The notes below the pieces were generated by a model. The model ran no database searches. It was not told the DNA's origin and saw only the letters and a program-made list of their open reading frames with translations. From contig NZ_OY782565.1 in the NCBI RefSeq assembly GCF_963677875.1, forward strand, positions 62,001-126,000: a stretch of 64,000 nucleotides of DNA. The letters are read 5' to 3'. The stretch is from Thiomicrorhabdus sp. (lineage in GTDB: Bacteria > Pseudomonadota > Gammaproteobacteria > Thiomicrospirales > Thiomicrospiraceae). The position numbers and the translations under genes are program-made. Position 1 is the first letter of the stretch. Each line of letters starts with the position of its first letter. Shown here piece after piece: positions 9,144 through 20,021 of this stretch.

Positions 9144-10472
9144 ATGCGCAGACGTTTCCCAAAATTATTTGCGGCTCTAGGTAGCGCTTTCATTCTGAGC
9201 AATCTGAGTGTTGGCACTGCCCATGCAATTGAACTCGTCCCAACGGTCGAAGACGCAATTCTGCATAACCCCGAATTTAGAGAACAAGTAAAAGCCCACC
9301 AAGGTGTACAAGCCGATTTACGCGGCGCTGAAGGTGGTTGGTTGCCAAAAGTTGATCTTGGTGCCGGAATCGGACAGGAAAAAATCACAACAACTTCTGC
9401 GAACACCGACATGACTCGAAAAGAGGCAGCGGTAACGGTTTCTCAAAACCTGTTTGAAGGCTTTGCAACTGAGTCTGAAATTACACGTCAACAAGCACGT
9501 TTGGATTCTGCCGGTTACTCTGCGCATGCCAAGGCAAACCAAATTGCTCTGGATATGGTCGAAGCTTACGTCAACCTTCTGAAAGAACAGGAACTTCTGC
9601 GTCTTGCTCAACAAAGCCATGACACTCACCAACGCATCCTTGATCAAATCATGCAACGTAACCAAGCCGGTGTCGGTAACTCGGTTGAAGTTGATCAGGC
9701 AAAAGCTCGTTTGTCTCTTGCAAGCTCCAATCTGATTGCAGAGCGCAATAACTATCGCGATACACTAGCCCGTTTCGAACGCGTTCTTGGTCGCATGCCG
9801 GATTCAGACCTGGTAAAACCAAGCCTGAACTACAGCTTCCCTGCCAAACTGGAAGACGCTGTTAATACTGCTCTGATCGAACACCCAGCAATGCGTTCTG
9901 CAAATGCGGATATTGCAACGGTTCGTTACCAGTATGACGTTGCGGAAAGCGCTTTCTACCCTCGCGTTGACGTTGACGTCAAACAAACTTGGGATGAAAA
10001 TATTAACGGAATCGATGGCAAGAGCGAAAACTTCCAAGCAATGTTGCGTGTAAGTTATAACCTGTTCAACGGTGGTAAAGATGACGCCAACTTGGACAAA
10101 GTTGCTGCCTCCGTTCACCAGGCTGCAGAAGTGCGTAACAACACTCGCCGCCAAATCATCGAGAACATGCACTATGCGTGGAACGCTGAAAAGTATATCC
10201 GTGATCAGCTAGAGTTCATGCAAAAACACACCGATCTGACTTTGGCTACACTGGAAGGTTACCGTAAACAATTCAGCCTTGGTCGTCGTTCGTTGCTTGA
10301 TCTGTTGAACACGGAAGATGAATATATCAGTGCGCAACGTGCTTTGGTTACCAGCCAACATGATCATTTGATTTCTCAATACCGCATTCTTAACGGTATG
10401 GGATTATTGCTGAACGCTTTGAACATCAAAGTTGATTACGCATTGGCCGAAAACGAATACAACGAAGAATAA
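9144..10472 (+). CDS. lapE: TolC-family outer-membrane efflux channel (LapE-type)
   Basis: A 442-residue TolC-like protein with a signal peptide (about residues 1-28, ending near GTAHA). Two repeats of long helices and short strands characteristic of outer-membrane efflux proteins follow, including the NLFEGF and NLFNGG strand motifs. It should form the outer-membrane duct for the type I secretion system with LapB and LapC. A GGAG ribosome site precedes the ATG. It is the last gene of the cluster and is followed by a strong terminator. Confidence 0.92.
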   Translation: MRRRFPKLFAALGSAFILSNLSVGTAHAIELVPTVEDAILHNPEFREQVKAHQGVQADLRGAEGGWLPKVDLGAGIGQEKITTTSANTDMTRKEAAVTVSQNLFEGFATESEITRQQARLDSAGYSAHAKANQIALDMVEAYVNLLKEQELLRLAQQSHDTHQRILDQIMQRNQAGVGNSVEVDQAKARLSLASSNLIAERNNYRDTLARFERVLGRMPDSDLVKPSLNYSFPAKLEDAVNTALIEHPAMRSANADIATVRYQYDVAESAFYPRVDVDVKQTWDENINGIDGKSENFQAMLRVSYNLFNGGKDDANLDKVAASVHQAAEVRNNTRRQIIENMHYAWNAEKYIRDQLEFMQKHTDLTLATLEGYRKQFSLGRRSLLDLLNTEDEYISAQRALVTSQHDHLISQYRILNGMGLLLNALNIKVDYALAENEYNEE

Positions 10473-10493
10473 TCGACGTATTCTCATCGGAAA

Positions 10494-10523
10494 ATAAAAA
10501 AGGCGCTAAAGCGCCTTTTTTAT
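10494..10523. terminator. Bidirectional rho-independent terminator
   Basis: AGGCGCT at 10501-10507 pairs with AGCGCCT at 10510-10516, with A-rich sequence before and a T run after. It lies between the convergent lapE and the TauE/SafE-like gene and can serve both strands. Confidence 0.85.
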
Positions 10524-10540
10524 TTTTTCCAACCGAAACT

Positions 10541-11233
10541 TCAATTCACTTTCAAACCCAGCGCGGAATATAGCTCCCACAAGCCGAACAAAATGACCGT
10601 CAAACCGGCAAACCGACGTATCCATAAAGAACGTGCCAAACGTGTGAAATAAAATGCAAACGCACCCATGAGCAGCAAATTCGGCAAGGTACCTAACCCG
10701 AACGACAGCATAATGAAGGCTCCCTGCACAAAATCTCCGGCACTCATCGCCATAATCAACATGCTATAAACCAAACCGCATGGCAACCAACCCCATAAAA
10801 AGCCGTAAATCCATGCCTGAGAATAGGTTTCAACCATTGAATATTTCTGGACGCGCGGCTTCAGCTTCGACCACAGAGACTGACCTAAACGCTCTATCAC
10901 GACAACACCATTCCACCAGCCGGCCAAATACAATCCTAAAGCGACCATCAACCCTCCGGCAAACACCTGCAGTGTGATTTGAATCGGTAGCAAACCATCG
11001 AGAGTCATCAAACTACTCCCCAAGAAGCCGAAAATAGCCCCAATCAGGGTATAGCTTAAAATTCTGCCGAGGTTATAAGCTATCTGAAATTTAAGAACCC
11101 GGAATCTGCTTCTTTGAATGTCCGCTTTCAAGCCGAATGTCAGAGCCCCGACAACACCGCCACACATACCAAGACAATGAACTCCGCCTAACAGGCCGAC
11201 AATCAGTGCAGTCACTAAGGATGATTCACTCAT
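10541..11233 (-). CDS. Sulfite exporter TauE/SafE family (UreH-like) membrane protein
   Basis: A 230-residue polytopic inner-membrane protein with about six membrane helices. Near the N-terminus it has GGVHCLGMCGG, and further on WGWLPCGLVYSML. These cysteine-containing helices mark the UreH-like branch related to CcdA/DsbD-type transporters. Members are often found beside cbb3 oxidase or copper genes and are thought to move metal ions or reducing equivalents; the substrate here is unknown. It stands alone on the minus strand between two plus-strand clusters. The ATG at 11233 gives a continuous first membrane helix. Confidence 0.82.
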   Translation of the reverse strand: MSESSLVTALIVGLLGGVHCLGMCGGVVGALTFGLKADIQRSRFRVLKFQIAYNLGRILSYTLIGAIFGFLGSSLMTLDGLLPIQITLQVFAGGLMVALGLYLAGWWNGVVVIERLGQSLWSKLKPRVQKYSMVETYSQAWIYGFLWGWLPCGLVYSMLIMAMSAGDFVQGAFIMLSFGLGTLPNLLLMGAFAFYFTRLARSLWIRRFAGLTVILFGLWELYSALGLKVN

Positions 11234-11365
11234 AACGCTATTTCTCTTCCGTCACTTTTTCGCACCATTCTAACGGCCTTTACCCAAATTAACAGTCAAT
11301 ATTGGCTAAACAACATCGGGGAATAAAAACTTCTTTTTAATAACTAAATAATTTCATTAATAAAA

Positions 11366-11454
11366 AGGCTCTCTATCTTACTTCTTAAGCGCTATGATAA
11401 GAATAAACACACGAAAACTGCGTATTAGTTTGTATCGATTTAATCAGAGAGCCT
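11366..11454. repeat. 9-bp inverted repeat in the upstream region of the PBP-porin-kinase operon
   Basis: AGGCTCTCT at 11366-11374 and AGAGAGCCT at 11446-11454 are perfect inverses, 71 bases apart, in the 231-base divergent region before the gene at 11465. A third AGAGAGCCT lies at 11901-11909, just before the next start codon, where it codes for the end of the first gene and may act as its ribosome site. Confidence 0.35.
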
Positions 11455-11464
11455 GTTTTGACAA

Positions 11465-11911
11465 ATGACTAGAAAAACCTTGTCAAGCCTATTTGCGCTG
11501 TGTATCAGCGCTTTCATCCTCTGCTCTCCCGTCAGGGCTGACGATATTCTATTGCTGTGCAACTTAAACTCGGCCTCTCCCATCACCCTATCGTCACAGC
11601 AGCTGAAACGTATCTACACCATGAAGACCAGAGTCTGGTCGGACGGCACACCTATCACAGTATTTACACTGCAAACCAGCGACCCTGTCCACAAACTGTT
11701 CACACAGAAACTGCTTAAAACCAACATCTATCAACTGGATCGAATCTGGAATCGGCTAACCTTCAGCGGACAAGGAAGACCTCCAATCATTCTTGATACC
11801 GAAGAAGAAATGCTTGCAAACCTGAAGGAAACTCCAGGAGCCATCGGTTATCTTTCCGGTGAGATCGACAGCAGCAAAGATTTGCACCCCATTCAGATAA
11901 GAGAGCCTTAA
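11465..11911 (+). CDS. Small PstS-like periplasmic binding protein
   Basis: A 148-residue secreted protein with a signal peptide (about 1-25, ending VRA). The body resembles one lobe of the phosphate-binding PBP domain: SSQQLKRIYTMKTRVWSDGTP, RIWNRLTFSGQGRPP and GAIGYLSG match the recurring pattern of short PstS-like proteins. A full PstS is about twice as long, so this is a single-domain relative rather than a transporter subunit, and no pst ABC genes adjoin it. It is followed after 2 bases by a porin gene and then by a hybrid kinase. I infer that it helps sense or deliver an anion, possibly phosphate. Confidence 0.75.
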   Translation: MTRKTLSSLFALCISAFILCSPVRADDILLLCNLNSASPITLSSQQLKRIYTMKTRVWSDGTPITVFTLQTSDPVHKLFTQKLLKTNIYQLDRIWNRLTFSGQGRPPIILDTEEEMLANLKETPGAIGYLSGEIDSSKDLHPIQIREP

Positions 11912-11913
11912 AT

Positions 11914-13098
11914 ATGAGATTGCACCGAATCATTCTTGGCCTGTTACTGTCTCTTCTCGCAAGTGGTTCTCTACACGCGCACGAGGATTTCGAAGGACTA
12001 TCTGTAAAAGGATTTGCTTCACAAGCCTATTTCAAAAGTTCAGAAAATCCTTATGCGACTGATGCCACGCTCAACGAAGGGGGAAGTTTCAACTTCCGTG
12101 AACTCGGAATCAACCTTAACTGGGAAATCAACCATGAATTGAGATTCGCTACACAAGTTCTTTCAAGACAATACGGCGATGTAAACAATGGCGCACCGGT
12201 TTTCGACCTTGCCTTAATCGACTACACACCCATCCATACCTTAAACCTAACCTCCGGCATTCGTCTGGGACGGGTCAAAACGCCATACGGAATCTATAAC
12301 GATGCCAGAGACCTTCCCTCAACCCGCCCTGGCGTACTGTTACCTTCGATTTACTTTGACAATTTGAGAGATCTGATGCTTTCGACTGATGGTGCAAACC
12401 TCTATTTTGAGCGCGAAGACGACCTCGGACACCTCGAAATCAATGCCTATGCCGGACGGAGAGATGCGCAAGATAAAAGTCTTGAATACAAACAATTTTA
12501 TTCCGATATCCCTGGAGGAGACTTCGAAACCTTAAATAAACAAGGCTTAAAATTGCTGTGGAGCCCATTTTCCGTCCCTGGCCTCTCTTTCGGTTATAGC
12601 CTCCTGAGATGGGATACCAACCTCAATTTCTCAACGCCATTCCCTTCGGCCACCCCTTACTACAACGGAAGCGTCGACTCAATCAAACTGGAGACCGTGC
12701 ATCATCTGCTTTCTGTCCAATACCAACTCCAGTCTCTAACTTTTACGGCAGAGTGGATGTCAGCCGACGGGAATCTGAAACTCTATGGTTCAAACGGGAT
12801 AAAAAACATCAATACGGATGCAGAAGGTTATTTTCTTCAAACAGAGTGGACCCCCATTCCCCGTTTTACCGGCCTGATCCGCTTCGAAGCCTATCAGCCG
12901 TACAAAAATCAATCATCGATAGACAGCGAGGCAATCACTCTCGGAGCGCGTTGGTATTTCACCCCCGAGTGGTTGCTTTCGGGGCAATATTCATGGCATG
13001 AAGGCATAGCAGACATCCCCGCTTACACCAAACTTAATCTGACAAACTTAAAAGAAAGCTGGCAGATTTTCGCTCTACAGCTCACCTATCACTTCTAA
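11914..13098 (+). CDS. Outer-membrane beta-barrel porin-like protein
   Basis: A 394-residue protein with a signal peptide (about 1-22, SLHAHED). It has alternating strands rich in aromatic residues and ends in LQLTYHF, the terminal phenylalanine typical of BamA-assembled barrels. No cysteines or TonB box are evident. It starts 2 bases after the PstS-like gene, so the two are probably translated together, and the hybrid kinase starts 21 bases later. I cannot assign a substrate. The placement suggests an uptake or sensing route for the ligand of the neighbouring periplasmic protein. Confidence 0.75.
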   Translation: MRLHRIILGLLLSLLASGSLHAHEDFEGLSVKGFASQAYFKSSENPYATDATLNEGGSFNFRELGINLNWEINHELRFATQVLSRQYGDVNNGAPVFDLALIDYTPIHTLNLTSGIRLGRVKTPYGIYNDARDLPSTRPGVLLPSIYFDNLRDLMLSTDGANLYFEREDDLGHLEINAYAGRRDAQDKSLEYKQFYSDIPGGDFETLNKQGLKLLWSPFSVPGLSFGYSLLRWDTNLNFSTPFPSATPYYNGSVDSIKLETVHHLLSVQYQLQSLTFTAEWMSADGNLKLYGSNGIKNINTDAEGYFLQTEWTPIPRFTGLIRFEAYQPYKNQSSIDSEAITLGARWYFTPEWLLSGQYSWHEGIADIPAYTKLNLTNLKESWQIFALQLTYHF

Positions 13099-13119
13099 AT
13101 TGAGCAGAGTAGCCGGAAT

Positions 13120-16100
13120 ATGACCAGACCCAACTCCATACGCCAGTTAAATTACGCCGTTTTCGCGCTTCTCGCCGGACTCAGTATCATCTTCATCTGG
13201 GCTCTGGCAGATGGCTACAAACAGCTGAATACCGACCAGAAACGCCTTCAGAATATCAAACAGGCCGCCATCGAACTCGAAGCCATCCAATTACTGGAAA
13301 ACGAAGCCTACTTCGCTTATAAAATTTCCTACGAACACAGTCAATCACTCTATCAAAACTGGATTGAATCTCAAAAGCAGGTTGACCAGCTGGTATACAC
13401 CCATTTTTTTAATCAAAACCGAGCCCCCATTTTCTGGCTGGATGAAGCATGGCAGAACCATCTTGACCTGCGCCAACAATTAATCGCCTGCTTTTCGGCA
13501 TCCAACTGCGACCAAACATTCAATGGAGAATGGGAATTTCCGCCCAACGAACTACAAAGCGTCTTAATCAACAACAATATCAAACATCTCTATCAGTTTA
13601 CAGAACGAAACCTGGCCGGATTGTCCCAGTTTTATGCACGCTTTCTGCAATGGAGCCTTCCCCTTGATCGCCTGTTTGAAATGGTTGACCACTATCAGAA
13701 ACACCCTCATTCAAACCTCAAAGACGAAATCGCCAACCTACACTTCATCATTCAACACAATGGTTATTATCTCGATATCGATACGGATCTAATGAAGGCC
13801 TATCCGATCCTGGCTCAAAAACTCGCCACCATCCGCCAGCTCTACCGAAAAACGATGGAAGCCAGCGTCTTTCCAATCCTATCAACTACAGACAAACAGG
13901 TAAAAAACAATGCTGAACCCATTCAAGCTCCCCCACGCCTGCTTGGAGAAAACTGGCAGCTACTGTCACTTCTACAGTCACTGATCGAAACGGAAGCCGA
14001 ACAATTAACACAAGAGAAACTTACCTACATCTCCATTCAGAAAGTGATCTTAGCGACGATTTTCATCGGTTCTATTTTTCTAATCGTCCTATTCAGAAAA
14101 CGCGCACTGGTTCCTTTAAGACAAAACGAAGCCATTTTACAGGGTGCTGCGATCGGGATTATTCAGACCGATCATTCAGGGAAAATCAAACGCCTCAACC
14201 AAGCAACGGAACAAATATTCGGCTACCAATCACAGGCGTTGCTCAACCAGTCCATTCAAATGCTGATCGATTCCAGTACAGGGTCAACTACCCACTTCAA
14301 AAAACTTATCCGTAACTGCCTGAATCAAAATAAGGAAGTCAACGGCCGAAAACAGAACGGGAACATTTTTCCCATCGAATTAACCATCAGTGCGATTCAA
14401 AAAAGTGCTGAAAAAGAATTCATCGTTTTGGTCACTGACCTGACAGAGCGTAATGAAGCCAAGCGACAGACAGAATTACGCAACAAGCTACTGAACGCGC
14501 TCAAGGATGCCATCGAAACCTTCATGTCACACCCTAAAAATCGCCAAGAAGTTTGGACACATTTATTAGATGCTCTTTTAGACATTAGCGACAGCCCTTA
14601 TGGGTTTATCGGAGAGGTCGTTTACCGGGAAAATAATCGGCCCTGTCTTAAAATTCATGCCGCGAATTGCTTGAACGGACGGGCCGAGCCAACAAGTTTC
14701 CGCAGTAATGCATCCTCTGAACAGAATATGCTCTGCCCTCCTAATAAACTGATCGAAGAGCTGTTCCTCCACGAGAACGGTGTGATCGTTAACGAAATCA
14801 CCGACGCCTCTTCCTGCCAGAACAATCATCTGCATAAAGAAATCGAAATTGAACGCTATATGAGCGTACCGATTTTTCAGGGAAAAACCCTGGTCGGCGC
14901 CTACCTTATCGCCAATCGATCAAACAACTATAAATCCCAAATGATCGATTTCCTCGAACCGTTTCAAGCAACTTGCAGTGTTTTGATTGCCAGCATTCAC
15001 CAGAACGAAGAACAGAACCGTCTTATGCAGGAACTCGAAATTGCCCGCGATGAGGCACTCTATTCAAAACAGCTTGCCGAAGACGCCGCCCAGACAAAAT
15101 CAATTTTTCTGGCCAATATGAGCCATGAAATCCGCACGCCGATGAATGCAATTATCGGCATGGCCTACCTCGCTCTCCAAACAGATTTAACCGATCGGCA
15201 GCGCGACTACATTGATAAAATTCATCGCTCGGGACAATCCTTACTTCACGTTATCAACGATATACTCGACTTCTCAAAAATCGAAGCCGGAAAATTGAAG
15301 ATCGAAGCGATTCCGATGCAACTTGAACATGTGCTGGCCGACAGTGTGCAACTCTTGGCGGAAAGCGCTAATAGAAAAGGGTTGGAACTGGTCGTGACCT
15401 ACCATCCAAGAGAAAGCCTCGGCGACGGCGGCCAGGTAGTCAGTGATCCCTACCGGTTACAGCAAATCCTGAACAATCTGCTATCCAATGCCATCAAATT
15501 CACCGAACACGGCTTCATCAAGGTAGATATCAATGCTATTCCCGAGCATGATAAACTCAGAACTCGAATTGCGGTTGAAGATACCGGCATCGGGATGAGC
15601 AAGCAACAACAACAACAGTTGTTTCAAGAGTTTTCTCAGGCAGATAGCTCAACCACCCGAAAATATGGTGGAACCGGTCTAGGCCTTTCCATCTGCAAAC
15701 GCATTATCGAACTGATGGGCGGTAATATTGATGTTGAAAGCCTCCCGGGGAAAGGTAGCCGCTTTACCGTCTCCCTACAGCTTCCGCTGGCCAGCCTTGA
15801 AAATCATCCTGATTTTTCATCTCTGCGAGAGAAAAATGCTTTGATCATTGACGACTTGCCAATTGTTCGCGAAAGTCTGCAAAGCCAGCTTGACCTGTTC
15901 TCAATTCGCTCATCGGTTGCCTGCGGCGTAAAAGAAGCTATCGATATGCTCGATAACACGGTCTTTGACTTCATTCTTCTCGACTGCGTCATGCCGGATG
16001 CAGGCGGTGAAATCCTGATGGAACACCTTAACCAGCACTCTCCGGAATTACTCAGCAGGACACTGTTGATCAGCGCATACGGCTTAGATGTCATACAAGA

Positions 16101-17271
16101 AATCTGTCACAAATATCCTGTTGCGGCAACATTGGAAAAACCGGTACTGCCCAGCTCTTTATATTCGGAGTTAATCCAAATATACGCGGGAGCGCCCAAA
16201 CAAGCCTCCGATAAAAATCACCCGCTTTCAGAGAAAGATTTGAAATTAAACGGCCTGCGGGTTCTCTTGGCAGAAGACAATCCAATAAACCAACAGATCG
16301 CAACCGAACTGCTCCAATTTCAGGGAGCAGAAGTCACTCTCGCCACGAATGGGCAAGAAGTACTTGATCAGCTGAACGCAAAGACAAACGACCACTTCGA
16401 CCTTCTGCTGCTGGATTTACAAATGCCCGTTATGGATGGTTACGAAACCGCCAAAACAATTCGTTCCAATTCCACCTTCAATAACCTCCCTATTTTTGCC
16501 ATGACAGCTCATGTTCTTGACGAAGAGAAGCAGCGTACCAAAGCTCTCGGCATTAACGGCCATATCGACAAGCCAATTGATCCTGAAAAACTCTATCAAA
16601 CCCTCGAACATTTCGTTGCCAAGCCTACCATCGCCCCCTCAAAACAAACATCTGAAGAAAGCAACGCCAACTCGATATTGCCGGAAATAGAGGGAATGGA
16701 TTTAGAGTTTGCGTTAAAGATGACGGCTGGAAACAGAAAACTACTTGAAAAACTGCTTGAGGAATATTGGGAAAGTTACCATAATCTGCAAGACGAACTT
16801 TCTGAACAGACAATCCGATCCAATCCTCAAGCAACGAAAGAGGCTTTAATCCTTCTCCATTCTTTCAAGGGCGTCTCATCGAGCCTTGGTGCAAATCAAC
16901 TAGCAGAAAAAGCGCAAAATCTGGAATTCTGTCTAAAAGACCCAGCCCCGAATTGCCCCGATCTGTCAAAACGGCTTAAAGAACTGCTGGCAACTCAAAT
17001 GCAGGTCTTCAACGCTCTATCAGCCTATATCCAACGCCAACCGAATCATCCGGAAGGCAATACGCACTCTCAGGATGAAGCTCCTTTTGCAAAACTGCAA
17101 CAGCACTTGCTTGATTCGGATAGCCATGCCCTACAGTTATGGCATGAATACAAAGCAGCATTTAAAAAGACTTTCCCCATTTCCGATTATAAAAAAATCG
17201 ATCGCTATATCGAGAACTTCGAGTTTGAAGAAGCCCTTTCCATACTAAATCGCTACAGGAAAACAAACTGA
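13120..17271 (+). CDS. Hybrid sensor histidine kinase with PAS, GAF, two receivers and HPt
   Basis: A 1383-residue multi-domain sensor kinase. TM1 lies at about 12-30 and TM2 at about 307-325, enclosing a periplasmic region of roughly 275 residues. PAS follows at about 340-445 and GAF at about 460-630. The kinase core has phospho-acceptor H669 in SHEIRTPMN and an ATPase domain with [10 protein letters not shown]. Receiver 1 carries D955 (LLDCVMPD), receiver 2 carries D1099 ([12 protein letters not shown]), and an HPt domain has H1247 (LLHSFKG). The full phosphorelay chain is therefore present in one protein. It is co-directional with the PBP and porin genes upstream and the HD-GYP regulator downstream, a likely output partner. 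The periplasmic domain is not one I recognise. Confidence 0.9.
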   Translation: MTRPNSIRQLNYAVFALLAGLSIIFIWALADGYKQLNTDQKRLQNIKQAAIELEAIQLLENEAYFAYKISYEHSQSLYQNWIESQKQVDQLVYTHFFNQNRAPIFWLDEAWQNHLDLRQQLIACFSASNCDQTFNGEWEFPPNELQSVLINNNIKHLYQFTERNLAGLSQFYARFLQWSLPLDRLFEMVDHYQKHPHSNLKDEIANLHFIIQHNGYYLDIDTDLMKAYPILAQKLATIRQLYRKTMEASVFPILSTTDKQVKNNAEPIQAPPRLLGENWQLLSLLQSLIETEAEQLTQEKLTYISIQKVILATIFIGSIFLIVLFRKRALVPLRQNEAILQGAAIGIIQTDHSGKIKRLNQATEQIFGYQSQALLNQSIQMLIDSSTGSTTHFKKLIRNCLNQNKEVNGRKQNGNIFPIELTISAIQKSAEKEFIVLVTDLTERNEAKRQTELRNKLLNALKDAIETFMSHPKNRQEVWTHLLDALLDISDSPYGFIGEVVYRENNRPCLKIHAANCLNGRAEPTSFRSNASSEQNMLCPPNKLIEELFLHENGVIVNEITDASSCQNNHLHKEIEIERYMSVPIFQGKTLVGAYLIANRSNNYKSQMIDFLEPFQATCSVLIASIHQNEEQNRLMQELEIARDEALYSKQLAEDAAQTKSIFLANMSHEIRTPMNAIIGMAYLALQTDLTDRQRDYIDKIHRSGQSLLHVINDILDFSKIEAGKLKIEAIPMQLEHVLADSVQLLAESANRKGLELVVTYHPRESLGDGGQVVSDPYRLQQILNNLLSNAIKFTEHGFIKVDINAIPEHDKLRTRIAVEDTGIGMSKQQQQQLFQEFSQADSSTTRKYGGTGLGLSICKRIIELMGGNIDVESLPGKGSRFTVSLQLPLASLENHPDFSSLREKNALIIDDLPIVRESLQSQLDLFSIRSSVACGVKEAIDMLDNTVFDFILLDCVMPDAGGEILMEHLNQHSPELLSRTLLISAYGLDVIQEICHKYPVAATLEKPVLPSSLYSELIQIYAGAPKQASDKNHPLSEKDLKLNGLRVLLAEDNPINQQIATELLQFQGAEVTLATNGQEVLDQLNAKTNDHFDLLLLDLQMPVMDGYETAKTIRSNSTFNNLPIFAMTAHVLDEEKQRTKALGINGHIDKPIDPEKLYQTLEHFVAKPTIAPSKQTSEESNANSILPEIEGMDLEFALKMTAGNRKLLEKLLEEYWESYHNLQDELSEQTIRSNPQATKEALILLHSFKGVSSSLGANQLAEKAQNLEFCLKDPAPNCPDLSKRLKELLATQMQVFNALSAYIQRQPNHPEGNTHSQDEAPFAKLQQHLLDSDSHALQLWHEYKAAFKKTFPISDYKKIDRYIENFEFEEALSILNRYRKTN

Positions 17272-17337
17272 CCCAGACACCATAAAAAATAAGATAATAT
17301 ACTATCAAAGGTTCATAAATTCATTAAAGGAGAGTTC

Positions 17338-18420
17338 ATGGAAACTCAACCAAAACTCTTATGCGTTGATGACACTTCCGCCAATTTAAAACTACTGATC
17401 GAACTGCTAACCCCACTTTACGAGATCAAAATAGCAACCAACGGCAGAAAGGCGCTTGAAATTCTGCAGGACTACCCTGCTGATCTGATCCTGCTCGACA
17501 TTATGATGCCTGAAATGGACGGTTATGAAGTCTGTCAGCGTATCAGAAGCGATGAGAGAACCAAAGAAACGCCAATACTTTTCCTCACGGCTAAAAATCA
17601 GCCGGAAGATGAAGAAAAAGGACTCAAACTCGGAGCCAACGACTTTGTATCCAAACCCCTTATCCCGGGAGTATTACTCGCCCGAATAGAAACCCAGATC
17701 AAACTCAGAATCGCTCAGAAAAAACTGCAGCAGCACAACCAGAACCTTGAAGAACAGGTAAAAAAACGCCTGAATGAAATTCAGCGCTTGCAAGACAGCA
17801 CCATTTTCGTGATGACTTCTCTGGCAGAATTCCGCGATGAATGTACAGGAAATCACATCCAGAGAACACAGAGCTACGTGCATATACTGGCAAAAGCGGC
17901 TGCGCAGACACCTCAATTTCGAAGCCAGCTATCCGCATCTAAAATTGAAATTATCACCCAATCCGCACCATTACATGACATTGGTAAAATCAGCATTCCC
18001 GACGAAATACTTCTGAAGCCGGGGAAATTGACCTATGACGAATTCGAAGTTATGAAGACCCACTCTCTCAAAGGCTACGAAATTCTCCATCAGGCTTCAC
18101 TGAATATGGGAGAAAGCGGAGACTTTCTGGAAGTTGCCCAGCAGATCGCCCTGAGCCACCACGAGAAATGGGATGGAAGCGGCTATCCACAGGGTCTCAA
18201 AGGAGAACAGATACCGCTGGCTGCCCGACTAATGGCGCTTGCCGATGTTTATGATGCACTGACCAGTGAACGCCCCTATAAAAAAGCTTTCAGCTCAGAC
18301 AAAGCATTGGAAATCATTCAGGAAGGAAGAGGCAGTCACTTCCAGGCCATTCTTGTGGATCTATTCATCTCCCTCAAACCGGAACTTGAAAAAATCGCCG
18401 CAGACAAACCGGATAAATAA
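17338..18420 (+). CDS. Response regulator with HD-GYP phosphodiesterase domain
   Basis: A 360-residue protein. The N-terminal receiver has phospho-aspartate D54 (LILLDIMMPEMDG). A coiled linker at about 125-150 leads to an HD-GYP domain with H213-D214 in LHDIGK and HHEKWDGSGYPQG further on. Such proteins usually hydrolyse c-di-GMP when phosphorylated. The start has an AAGGAGAG ribosome site. It follows the hybrid kinase by 66 bases and is the probable recipient of its phosphorelay. That would tie the periplasmic sensing module to the c-di-GMP pool that LapD reads; this link is inference. Confidence 0.9.
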   Translation: METQPKLLCVDDTSANLKLLIELLTPLYEIKIATNGRKALEILQDYPADLILLDIMMPEMDGYEVCQRIRSDERTKETPILFLTAKNQPEDEEKGLKLGANDFVSKPLIPGVLLARIETQIKLRIAQKKLQQHNQNLEEQVKKRLNEIQRLQDSTIFVMTSLAEFRDECTGNHIQRTQSYVHILAKAAAQTPQFRSQLSASKIEIITQSAPLHDIGKISIPDEILLKPGKLTYDEFEVMKTHSLKGYEILHQASLNMGESGDFLEVAQQIALSHHEKWDGSGYPQGLKGEQIPLAARLMALADVYDALTSERPYKKAFSSDKALEIIQEGRGSHFQAILVDLFISLKPELEKIAADKPDK

Positions 18421-18445
18421 CTTGCGTATGTCTTAGAAAAAATCT

Positions 18446-20008
18446 TCAAGTTTTTTTCAAATCGAGAGAACGGTAGCCAACCGCTTCGGCAAGATGCTCT
18501 GTCCCGATATCGGCTTGGCCTGACATATCCGCCAGGGTACGCGCAGTCCGCAATAAACGATGATACGATCGCGCAGAAAAGCCAAAACGCTCAATCGCCC
18601 TCTCCAACAAACGCCTGCCTTCCGAATCAAGAGCCGCAAACTGGCGCAACTGATGCGAGTCCAACTCTGAATTAAGACTATTCTGGCGCCGGAATTGTAA
18701 CTGTCGGCAGAGTTTGACCCTTTCTCTTACCTCAGCACTCGTTTCATTTTGATTGTCGAGATCCGCAACCAGCAAAGACTTCGCATCAACTGGCGGCAAC
18801 TCCAGATGAAGGTCGATACGATCGAGAATCGGCCCGGAAATTTTCTTCTGGTAACGTGCGATTTGCTCCGGAGTATCGCGGCAGCGTCCAAGAGGATCAT
18901 CCGGAAAAAAACCGCTTGGCGAAGGATTCATCGCGGCAACAATCAGACTTTTGGCCGGATAAATCACCTGTGCATTCGCACGACTGACCATCACCTTGCC
19001 GGATTCAATCGGTTCTCTCAAAGCTTCCAGAGCAGCCCGCTGAAACTCGGGCAGCTCATCCAAAAACAATACACCTCTATGCGCCAAACTGACGGCGCCG
19101 GGTTTCGGTATCCGACCGCCGCCAACCAGCGCTACCGCCGAAGCAGTGTGATGAGGATGGATAAAAGCTCTTTGCCGAAAATCGTCTCCCGATACAGACT
19201 GGCCGGCAATTGACCGAATCGATGCCAGCTCAATCGCTTCTTGCGAACTTAAGCTCGGCAAAAGTGTAATCAGACGCTCGGCCAACATGCTTTTTCCAGC
19301 ACCCGGCGGTCCGACCATCAACAGGGAATGCCCGCCGCTGGCACAAATTTCCAGAACCCGCTTTGCCTGTAACTGCCCATTCACCTCGGCAAGGTCAACG
19401 GAATAATCCACTTCTTGTGTACCCTTGTCCAAAGCAGGCTCAACAAGAGACAAACCCGCATGGTTTTCCGGTAGCTGCAAAGCATTCTGGTACAGACGAA
19501 CCACATCCAGTAAATGCTGTGCCGAGAAAATTGGGGAACCTTGCCGGTTTTCTCCCAGAATCAACCCAGCCTCATAGCGATTTTGCTCTGGAATAACGCA
19601 AGCCGCACCCAATTTCTGCGCCTCGATAACGGCTGGAAGAATTCCCTGTACGTGGCGAATTTCGCCACTCAAAGTCAACTCACCATAACATTCGCATACC
19701 AAGGGAAACATACCGTCAATTTGGGAACTGGCAATCAAAATGCCGAGCGCGATCGCAAGATCGTAACGCCCTCCGCTCTTCGGAAGGTCGGCTGGGCCAA
19801 GATGAACAGTAATACGTTTAGGAGGGAGGTTGAATCCGCTACTGATTAGAGCGCTGCGTACCCGCTCTTTACTTTCTTTCACGGAGGCTTCGGGCAAACC
19901 GACAATATTAAATGCCGGTAAGCCGTTACTGATGTGTACTTCAACACTGACTTCAGGCGCCTGCAAGCCGTCAATTGCACGGCTGTTCAAGCGGGCCAGA
20001 GTTGCCAT
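18446..20008 (-). CDS. comM: YifB/ComM family Mg-chelatase-like AAA+ ATPase
   Basis: A 520-residue protein of the ComM/YifB family, a hexameric helicase that promotes branch migration during natural transformation. The N-terminal third is a Lon-like domain. Walker A is GPPGAGKS, preceded by SGGHSLLMV, and the Mg-chelatase signature ALREPIESGKV is present. The C-terminal region has RSYHRLLRTARTLADM. It begins 13 bases after ubiK on the same strand. Together with dprA in this window it suggests competence for DNA uptake, although both genes are widespread. Confidence 0.93.
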   Translation of the reverse strand: MATLARLNSRAIDGLQAPEVSVEVHISNGLPAFNIVGLPEASVKESKERVRSALISSGFNLPPKRITVHLGPADLPKSGGRYDLAIALGILIASSQIDGMFPLVCECYGELTLSGEIRHVQGILPAVIEAQKLGAACVIPEQNRYEAGLILGENRQGSPIFSAQHLLDVVRLYQNALQLPENHAGLSLVEPALDKGTQEVDYSVDLAEVNGQLQAKRVLEICASGGHSLLMVGPPGAGKSMLAERLITLLPSLSSQEAIELASIRSIAGQSVSGDDFRQRAFIHPHHTASAVALVGGGRIPKPGAVSLAHRGVLFLDELPEFQRAALEALREPIESGKVMVSRANAQVIYPAKSLIVAAMNPSPSGFFPDDPLGRCRDTPEQIARYQKKISGPILDRIDLHLELPPVDAKSLLVADLDNQNETSAEVRERVKLCRQLQFRRQNSLNSELDSHQLRQFAALDSEGRRLLERAIERFGFSARSYHRLLRTARTLADMSGQADIGTEHLAEAVGYRSLDLKKT

Positions 20009-20021
20009 AATTTACGATCGC

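Noticed and set aside
18421-18445. A/T-rich inverted sequence between the HD-GYP gene and comM as a terminator
   Set aside because: The possible stem is almost only A-T pairs with a very small loop, so I do not call it.
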